Positions 58,177-64,000 of a stretch of DNA of 64,000 nucleotides are shown here, piece by piece. Under the pieces are notes generated by a model that saw only the letters and a list, made by a program, of their open reading frames with translations, was not told the origin of the DNA and made no database searches. The translations under genes were made by a program, and so were the position numbers. Origin of the DNA: Gemmatimonadaceae bacterium (lineage in GTDB: Bacteria; Gemmatimonadota; Gemmatimonadetes; Gemmatimonadales; Gemmatimonadaceae). Where the stretch lies: assembly GCA_019637355.1 (NCBI GenBank), contig JAHBVT010000001.1, positions 2,139,192 through 2,203,191 of the forward strand, read 5' to 3'. Within the stretch, counting starts at the first letter, position 1, and the number at the start of each line of letters is the position of its first letter.

Positions 58177-59288
58177 GGCGCGCACTCGAGGCGCTGGGCG
58201 CCTTCGTCGTGAAGGAGTTCCGTCACATCCTCCGCGACCGGCAGACGCTGATCATCCTCCTCGGCCTGCCGGTGGCGCAGTTGATCCTGTTCGGCTTCGC
58301 GCTGCGCACGGATGTGCGCGACATCCGGCTCGCCTTCGTGGCGCAGGCACCCGACTACGAGACGGCAGCCCTGCGGACCCGCTTCGAGCGGAACGGACGC
58401 TTTACGCTCGTGGACCTGACGCCCGCACCAGGCGCATTGGACGCGGCCTTCCGCAGCGGGCGGGCGGACGTCGCCCTGGTGATCGCGCCCGGCCTGGCGG
58501 CCGGCCTTCGCGGCGGTGAGCCCGTCGAACTGCAGGTGATCGCCGATGCCTCAGACCCGAACACCGGCTCGACGATGCAGACGCACGTGCTCGCCGTGCT
58601 CCGTGCCTGGGAGCAGGAAGTGACGCCGCGGGCGGCGGGCGTGACCATCGAGCCGCGCATTCGGATGCTGTTCAATCCCACGCTCGAGAGCGTGAACCTC
58701 TTCGTGCCGGGCCTGATCGCGCCCATCCTCACCATCGTCACGGCGCTGATGACGGCCATCTCCCTCTCGCGCGAACGGGAGCGCGGGACGATGGAGGTCC
58801 TGCTCGTCTCACCGCTGCACCCGTGGCAGGTGATCGTCGGCAAGGTCGCACCGTATCTGCTGCTGGCCTTCGTGAACGTGGTCTCGGTGCTGGTGGCCGC
58901 GTGGCTGGTGTTCGGCGTGCCATTCCGCGGCGCGCTCGTGACCCTGATGGCCGGCAGCACGCTCTACGCGATGGTCGGCCTCGCGCTCGGCGTGCTCATC
59001 GCCGCCGTCACCAGCTCGCAGCTCTCGGCGATGCTCGCTGCCCTGATGGGCACGATGATGCCGAGCACGCTGCTGAGCGGGATGATCTTCCCAATCCCGT
59101 CGATGCCCACCGCGCTGCAGTTGCTCTCGCACCTGGTGCCGGCGCGCTGGTTCATCGAGATCTCCCGCGGCGTGATGCTCAAGGGCGCCGGCTGGACGGA
59201 ACTCTGGCCCCAGTTCGTCATCCTCGCACTGATGTTCACGGCCCTCGTGTCGCTGGCCATCCGCAAGTTCTCAGTGAGGCTCGACTGA
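58173..59288 (+). CDS. ABC-2 type permease 1
   Basis: 371 residues, GTG start overlapping the ATPase gene. The first membrane segment (LIILLGLPVAQLILFGFAL) is followed by a ~150-residue extracytoplasmic domain, then five more segments from LIAPILTIVTALMTAISLS to FVILALMFTALVSLAIRKF. The motif SRERERGTMEVLLVSPLHPW is the ABC-2/YbhS signature. Confidence 0.92.
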   Translation: MRRALEALGAFVVKEFRHILRDRQTLIILLGLPVAQLILFGFALRTDVRDIRLAFVAQAPDYETAALRTRFERNGRFTLVDLTPAPGALDAAFRSGRADVALVIAPGLAAGLRGGEPVELQVIADASDPNTGSTMQTHVLAVLRAWEQEVTPRAAGVTIEPRIRMLFNPTLESVNLFVPGLIAPILTIVTALMTAISLSRERERGTMEVLLVSPLHPWQVIVGKVAPYLLLAFVNVVSVLVAAWLVFGVPFRGALVTLMAGSTLYAMVGLALGVLIAAVTSSQLSAMLAALMGTMMPSTLLSGMIFPIPSMPTALQLLSHLVPARWFIEISRGVMLKGAGWTELWPQFVILALMFTALVSLAIRKFSVRLD

Positions 59289-60388
59289 TGCGCGCCCTCC
59301 GCGTCCTGCTCCGCAAGGAGTTCCTGCAGATCCGTCGCGACCCGACGATCCTGCGGCTGCTCTTCCTCGCGCCGATCATCCAGCTCGTCATCCTCGCCAA
59401 CGCCGCGAGCTTCGAGGTGAAGCACAGCCGGCTCTGGGTCGTGGACCAGGACCGCAGCGAGCGTTCGACCGCCCTCGTCGAACGCCTGCAGGGCACTGGA
59501 CGCTTCACCGTGGTCGGGCGCTCCTCGCGGGCGGCAGACGGCACCGAGGCGCTGCTGGCGCGCGATGCCGACGCCATCCTGTCCATCCCGGGCGGCTTCG
59601 CGCGCGACCTCGCGCGCACGAGGCACGGTATGGTGCAACTGGCCTTCAACGCGGAAGACGGCGCCCAAGCGGGCGTGGCGAGTTCGTACGCCGCGGAGGT
59701 GCTCTCGCGCTTCGGCGCGGAACTCGCCACGGACCACCGCCCGCCGCGCCTCGACCTGCACCGTCGCTTCTGGTTCAACCCAGCGCTCGACTACCGCTGG
59801 TATATGGTGCCCGGCATCCTCGTGCAACTCATCACGATCGCCGGCACGTTTATGGCCGCCCTCAACATCGTGCGGGAGAAGGAGGCCGGCACGCTGGACC
59901 AGCTGAACGTCACGCCGATCGGACGCACGACCTTCGTCGCCGCCAAGCTCATTCCGTTCTGGATCATCGGCCTCGTCCAGCTCAGCGTCGGCCTGCTCGT
60001 CGCGCGACTCATCTTCCAGGTTCCGATCGAGGGGTCGCTGGTGCTGCTGTACGCCGGTGCCGCGCTCTACCTGGTCGCGGCGCTCGGGATCGGCCTCTGG
60101 GTGTCCAGCGTGGCCGAGACCCAGCAGCAGGCGGTGTTCGTCGCCTTCTCGCTGATGATGGTCTACATCCTGATGAGCGGGCTGTTCACACCCGTGCGCT
60201 CGATGCCGGAGTGGGCGCAGGGCATCGCGGCACTGAACCCGCTGATGCACTTCATCGCGATGATGCGGGGCGTGATGCTGAAGGGGGCGGGGCTGTTGGA
60301 GGTACTCCCGCGCCTCGGGGCGCTCGCGCTGGCCGGTGCCGTGCTGATGACGCTGGCCGTCCGACAGTACCGCAAAGGCGGAGCGTAG
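59288..60388 (+). CDS. ABC-2 type permease 2
   Basis: 366 residues, ATG overlapping the previous stop by one base. Same layout as permease 1: one N-terminal segment (LLFLAPIIQLVILANAA), an external domain, then segments beginning LVQLITIAGTFMAALNIV. KEAGTLDQLNVTPIGR is the ABC-2/YbhR signature. With permease 1 it would form the heterodimeric channel. It is the last gene of the operon. Confidence 0.92.
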   Translation: MRALRVLLRKEFLQIRRDPTILRLLFLAPIIQLVILANAASFEVKHSRLWVVDQDRSERSTALVERLQGTGRFTVVGRSSRAADGTEALLARDADAILSIPGGFARDLARTRHGMVQLAFNAEDGAQAGVASSYAAEVLSRFGAELATDHRPPRLDLHRRFWFNPALDYRWYMVPGILVQLITIAGTFMAALNIVREKEAGTLDQLNVTPIGRTTFVAAKLIPFWIIGLVQLSVGLLVARLIFQVPIEGSLVLLYAGAALYLVAALGIGLWVSSVAETQQQAVFVAFSLMMVYILMSGLFTPVRSMPEWAQGIAALNPLMHFIAMMRGVMLKGAGLLEVLPRLGALALAGAVLMTLAVRQYRKGGA

Positions 60389-60398
60389 CGGCGCGCGG

Positions 60399-60404
60399 TA
60401 GATT
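60399..60404 (+). promoter_or_regulatory. Candidate leaderless promoter box of the MHS transporter
   Basis: TAGATT ends 6 bases before the ATG at 60411 and no Shine-Dalgarno sequence is visible. It has the same spacing as the boxes ahead of mqnB and tetR. Confidence 0.35.
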
Positions 60405-60410
60405 CCCGCG

Positions 60411-62042
60411 ATGCTCGAACCTCTCGCCCCCACCAAGGACGTCCGCCGCGTCATCCTCGCCTCGTCCCTCGGCACGGTCTTCGAGTGGTACGACTTCTAT
60501 CTCTACGGCTCGCTCGCGGCCATCATCTCGCGCCAGTTCTTCTCCGGCGTCAATGAGACCGCCGGGTTCATCTTCGCCCTGATGGCCTTCGCCGCGGGGT
60601 TCGCCGTACGGCCCTTCGGCGCCGTGTTCTTCGGCCGTATCGGTGACCTGGTCGGCCGAAAGTACACCTTCCTCATCACTATCGTGCTGATGGGGGCGTC
60701 CACGTTCCTGGTGGGCATCCTGCCGACCTACGCTCAGATTGGCATCTTCGCGCCCGTGATTCTGATCCTGTTGCGACTCGCGCAGGGTCTCGCGCTCGGC
60801 GGCGAGTACGGCGGTGCGGCAACGTACGTGGCCGAGCACGCGCCGGCGGGCAAGCGCGGGCTGTACACCAGCTGGATCCAGACCACGGCGACGCTGGGAT
60901 TGTTCCTCTCCTTGCTCGTGATCCTCGGTTGCCGCGTGTTGCTCGGCGCCGAGGCCTTCGAGGCCTGGGGCTGGCGCATTCCCTTCCTCTTCTCGATCGT
61001 GCTGCTGGGCATCTCCACGTGGATTCGCCTCTCGCTCGACGAGTCCCCGGTGTTCAAGAAGATGAAAGCCGAGGGGACGCAGTCGAAGGCACCGCTGCGC
61101 GAATCCTTTGCGCGCTGGGGCAATCTGCGCATCGTGCTCATCGCGCTGTTCGGGTTGGTCGCCGGTCAGGCCGTCATCTGGTACACGGGACAGTTCTACG
61201 CGCTGTTCTTCCTCACGCAGACGCTGAAGGTCGAGGCGCAGGCCGCCAACATCCTGGTCGCCACGGCGCTGCTGCTGGGCACGCCGTTCTTCATCGTGTT
61301 CGGTTGGCTTTCGGACAAGGTGGGACGCAAGCGCGTCATCCTAACCGGCTGCCTCCTCGCGGCGGTCGGCACCTTCCCGTTGTTCCGCGCACTCACCGCG
61401 GCGGCGAATCCGGCATTGGCGCGCGCGCAGGCCACCTCGCCAGTGCAGGTCCTCGCTGACCCACGCGAGTGCTCGGTGCAGTTCAATCCGGTTGGCACCG
61501 CTCAGTTCACCACCTCCTGCGACGTGGCGAAGGCAGCGCTCGTGCGCCGCGGCATCCCGTACGAGAACCAGCGGACCGAAGCCAGCGCCGTCGTGAAGGT
61601 CGGTGCCGCGCAGGTGAGGTCGTTCGACGCGAGACAAGACAGCGACGGCAGCGCGCGAGCGCGCTTCGAGTCGGAGATCACCGCCGCCCTGACCGCCGCC
61701 GGCTATCCTGAGCGCGCCGATATGGACGCGCTCGACCGCCCGCGCGTGGTGCTCATCCTGTTCGCGCTGATGTTGCTCGTCACGATGACCTACGGCCCCG
61801 TGGCGGCGATGCTCGTCGAGCTTTTCCCCACGCGCATCCGCTACACCTCGATGTCCCTGCCCTACCATATCGGCAACGGCTGGTTCGGCGGCTTCCTGCC
61901 CACCACCGCCTTCGCCATCGTCGCGGCGACGGGCGACTTCTATGCCGGACTGCGCTACCCGGTGGCGATCGCCGTGATGACGCTGGTCATCGGGATGCTG
62001 CTCTTGCCGGAAACCAAGGACGTCGACCTCGAGGACGCCTGA
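60411..62042 (+). CDS. MFS transporter, metabolite:H+ symporter (MHS) family
   Basis: 543 residues with about 12 membrane segments. MHS hallmarks are GTVFEWYDFYLYG in TM1, RPFGAVFFGRIGDLVGRK, and RLAQGLALGGEYGGAATYV. A ~115-residue soluble insert (about 328-443, with ADPRECSVQFNPVGTAQF) lies between TM8 and TM9. I recall similar inserts in some long MHS homologues. Substrates in the family are carboxylates, betaines or proline; not assignable here. Confidence 0.88.
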   Translation: MLEPLAPTKDVRRVILASSLGTVFEWYDFYLYGSLAAIISRQFFSGVNETAGFIFALMAFAAGFAVRPFGAVFFGRIGDLVGRKYTFLITIVLMGASTFLVGILPTYAQIGIFAPVILILLRLAQGLALGGEYGGAATYVAEHAPAGKRGLYTSWIQTTATLGLFLSLLVILGCRVLLGAEAFEAWGWRIPFLFSIVLLGISTWIRLSLDESPVFKKMKAEGTQSKAPLRESFARWGNLRIVLIALFGLVAGQAVIWYTGQFYALFFLTQTLKVEAQAANILVATALLLGTPFFIVFGWLSDKVGRKRVILTGCLLAAVGTFPLFRALTAAANPALARAQATSPVQVLADPRECSVQFNPVGTAQFTTSCDVAKAALVRRGIPYENQRTEASAVVKVGAAQVRSFDARQDSDGSARARFESEITAALTAAGYPERADMDALDRPRVVLILFALMLLVTMTYGPVAAMLVELFPTRIRYTSMSLPYHIGNGWFGGFLPTTAFAIVAATGDFYAGLRYPVAIAVMTLVIGMLLLPETKDVDLEDA

Positions 62043-62055
62043 GCCGGCGACTGCG

Positions 62056-63843
62056 CTAGAACCACTCCGTGCGCATCTCGAATGCCGCCGGGTCGTTCCG
62101 GAGCAGCAAGGCGGCGTCGGCCTCGTGCTTCGGCAGTTCGAAGCCGAAGTAGAACTTGGCCGCCTGCAGCTTGCCCTCGTAGAACGCGACGTCCGATAGT
62201 CCGGCGCCGGACGCCAGCGCCCGCTCGGCGACCGTCGCCTGCTCCAGCCACAGCCCAGCGTACACCACCCGCGACACCAGTTCGAGATACGCGGTGGCGT
62301 TGGCAAGGCCGCGCGCAGGCTCCGACTGTATTGCGCGTACGAGGCTCTGCGTGACTGACGTCATCCGCTTTGCCGCCTCCTGCAGCTGTGCCGCCAGCGG
62401 CGCGAGCGCAGCTGACGTCGCACCAGAGGCCATCCGCTGCAGGTCCTCAAGCAGCGCGTGGAAGCACGCGCCCTGATCCTGCGTCACCTTCCGCCCGAGC
62501 AGGTCCAGCGCCTGGATGCCGTTGGTGCCCTCGTGGATCTGGTTCAGGCGGTTGTCGCGGTACAGCTGCTCCACGTCGTACTCGCGCGCATAGCCGTAGC
62601 CGCCCATCACCTGCACCGCCGCGCTGATGCCCTCCTGGCAATAGACGCTGGGCCAGGTCTTGGCGATCGGGGTGAGCGCTTCGAGCAGGCGCGTGGCGCG
62701 CGTACGCGCCGCGTCATCGGCGACCGTCTGCTGCTCGTCCACCAGTCGCGCGCAATACAGCACGAGGTGCAGCGAGCCCTCGGCGGCCGTCTTGGCGACC
62801 AGCAACATTCGCCGCACGTCCGCGTGCTCGATGATCGCCACCGGCGGCTTCGACGGGTCCTTCTCGCCGGGCACGCGGCCCTGGCGCCGCTGCTGTGCGT
62901 AGTCAAGCGCCGAGCGGAAGGCGGCATAGCCCATCGCCGTCGCGGCGCGCCCGACGCCGATGCGCGCCTCGTTCATCATATGGAACATATAGGCGAGGCC
63001 GTGGTGCGGCTTCCCGAGTAGTTCGCCGACGCAGGCACCGCGCTCACCGAAGTTCAGCAGCGTGGACGTCGTGCCGCGCCAGCCCATCTTGTGGATGAGC
63101 CCGCCGAGCGTGACGTGGTTGTCCGCGCCGGCGCTCCCGTCAGGGCCCACGAGCTTTCGCGGCACGATGAATAGGGAGATGCCCTTCGTGCCCGCCGGCG
63201 CGCCTTCGATCCGCGCCAGCACGAGGTGCACGATGTTCTCGGTGAGCTCGTGCTCGCCGCCGGAAATCCAGATCTTCGTGCCCTCGATGCGATAGCTGCC
63301 ATCAGGCTGCGGGATGGCCTTCGTTCGCAGGTCCGCCAGCGACGAGCCGGCATCGGGCTCGGTCAGCGCCATCGTGCCGGAGAACCGACCCGTGAGCAAC
63401 GGTGGCAACCAGCGGGCCAATTGCTCCTCGCTCACGAACGCCGCCAAGAGGTTCGAGGCGCCGGCCGTGAGCATCGGGTAGCTGGCCGTTCCGATATTTG
63501 CGGCCTCGAGATGCGCGATGGCCGCCGAAGCGATGACGTGCGGGAGCTGCAGCCCGCCGCGCGACTCGTCGTGTGTGGCGGCGATGATCCCCGCGTCCGC
63601 CGTGGCGTTCCAGGCGGGCTTCACCCCGGGTTGCAGCACGACCTTGCCGTCGCGGATCTCCGGCTCCTGCTGGTCGTTGGCCTTGCGGTTGGGCGCGTAG
63701 TACTCGCGCGCGACGCCCTCGGCGGTATCGAGCACCGCATCGTATATCTCGCGCCCCTGCCCCTCGTGCCTCGGCCGCGTGGCCAGTGCATCGGCGCCGA
63801 GAAGTTCGTAGAGCAGGAAGTCGAGGTCGCGGCGCGGCAGCAT
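62056..63843 (-). CDS. Acyl-CoA dehydrogenase, long form with C-terminal extension
   Basis: 595 residues from ATG 63843. FAD-dependent alpha/beta-dehydrogenation of acyl-CoA. Motifs are FSGTMALTEPDAGSSLADLR, KIWISGGEHELTENIVHLVL and MGWRGTTSTLLNFGE. GYGYAREYDVEQLYRDNRLN is followed by IHEGTNGIQALDLLGRK with the catalytic glutamate region. The ~130-residue C-terminal helical extension is typical of the ~600-residue group. No other beta-oxidation gene is adjacent. Confidence 0.93.
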   Translation of the reverse strand: MLPRRDLDFLLYELLGADALATRPRHEGQGREIYDAVLDTAEGVAREYYAPNRKANDQQEPEIRDGKVVLQPGVKPAWNATADAGIIAATHDESRGGLQLPHVIASAAIAHLEAANIGTASYPMLTAGASNLLAAFVSEEQLARWLPPLLTGRFSGTMALTEPDAGSSLADLRTKAIPQPDGSYRIEGTKIWISGGEHELTENIVHLVLARIEGAPAGTKGISLFIVPRKLVGPDGSAGADNHVTLGGLIHKMGWRGTTSTLLNFGERGACVGELLGKPHHGLAYMFHMMNEARIGVGRAATAMGYAAFRSALDYAQQRRQGRVPGEKDPSKPPVAIIEHADVRRMLLVAKTAAEGSLHLVLYCARLVDEQQTVADDAARTRATRLLEALTPIAKTWPSVYCQEGISAAVQVMGGYGYAREYDVEQLYRDNRLNQIHEGTNGIQALDLLGRKVTQDQGACFHALLEDLQRMASGATSAALAPLAAQLQEAAKRMTSVTQSLVRAIQSEPARGLANATAYLELVSRVVYAGLWLEQATVAERALASGAGLSDVAFYEGKLQAAKFYFGFELPKHEADAALLLRNDPAAFEMRTEWF

Positions 63844-63936
63844 CGGAGAGCCCAAGCGAAGGTGATTGTTGAAGCTACCGAGGGCGCATTCGGCGGTCCA
63901 CGTGCGCCCCGCGGCCTGCCGACACACATTTCTCCG

Positions 63937-64000
63937 ATGCGCCGACGCCTTCAGATCGCTGCCGCCGTCTTTGGCGTGCTGGCTGTGCTCCATATGTTCT
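63937..64000 (+). CDS. Possible start of an exported or membrane protein (partial)
   Basis: An ATG divergent from the acyl-CoA dehydrogenase opens a frame reading MRRRLQIAAAVFGVLAVLHMF up to the window edge. Positively charged residues followed by a hydrophobic run look like a signal peptide or first membrane segment. Nothing more can be said. Confidence 0.35.
   Translation, partial: MRRRLQIAAAVFGVLAVLHMF

Noticed and set aside
60411-62042. The ~115-residue insert of the MHS transporter as a novel fusion
   Set aside because: I recall comparable inserts in other long MHS transporters, so it is probably a known subfamily trait.

Overview
The window is high-GC bacterial chromosome, and the GC-skewed codon use makes almost every antisense frame open. 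It looks like a diderm: there are lipoproteins with lipoboxes, a TolC-type outer membrane channel, beta-barrel-like secreted proteins and a TonB-plug-like domain. It also carries futalosine-pathway menaquinone genes. With the DUF5916 protein and many secreted S9, beta-propeller and carboxypeptidase-regulatory-like proteins, this suggests Gemmatimonadota. That placement is inference from gene content; no 16S gene is present.

Region 1 (1-16.7 kb, minus strand) is a long translation locus. Read in the direction of transcription it runs fusA, tuf, rpsJ-rplC-rplD-rplW-rplB-rpsS-rplV-rpsC-rplP-rpmC-rpsQ-rplN-rplX-rplE-rpsN-rpsH-rplF-rplR-rpsE-rpmD-rplO-secY-adk-map. It ends tail-to-tail against a partial folate cyclodeaminase gene. 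The alpha-operon genes (infA, rpmJ, rpsM, rpsK, rpsD, rpoA, rplQ) do not follow map. Several ribosomal proteins carry unusual low-complexity extensions (S5, L4, L5, L24, S19, L30).

Region 2 (16.7-21.7 kb) is where the str operon is broken. rpsL-rpsG, with its own promoter and a terminator, is separated from fusA by a secreted DinB-like gene and a roughly 2.6-kb cassette. The cassette is bounded by a duplicate of the rpsG 3' end plus its terminator hairpin. It holds three genes that look co-translated: a secreted eight-cysteine peptide, a membrane-anchored DsbA-like thiol oxidoreductase, and a secreted carboxypeptidase-regulatory/plug-like protein. An 11-G homopolymer sits directly upstream of the peptide start. 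This cassette is the best candidate here for an undescribed system.

Region 3 (21.7-38.4 kb) is mixed envelope and metabolism: a PPC-domain lipoprotein, a DUF5916 protein, an FKBP-TPR-PlsB-like operon, a membrane-anchored thermonuclease, a class C beta-lactamase-like hydrolase, an alpha/beta hydrolase lipoprotein, mqnB-mqnD-MOSC, two beta-propeller proteins and SelO.

Region 4 (38.4-53.5 kb) is dominated by a 3249-residue putative surface lipoprotein with about nine tandem repeats of roughly 225 residues. It is flanked by small outer-membrane-like proteins, then a methyltransferase, a beta-propeller lipoprotein and an S9 peptidase.

Region 5 (53.6-60.4 kb) is a tightly overlapping efflux operon (TetR, TolC-type channel, HlyD-type lipoprotein, two ABC ATPases, two ABC-2 permeases) resembling the enterobacterial CecR-YbhGFSR system. 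A perfect AT-rich palindrome lies over the tetR start. It is followed by an MHS-family transporter, an acyl-CoA dehydrogenase on the opposite strand, and the first codons of a possible exported protein at the window edge. No tRNA, rRNA, CRISPR array, transposase or integrase gene was seen.
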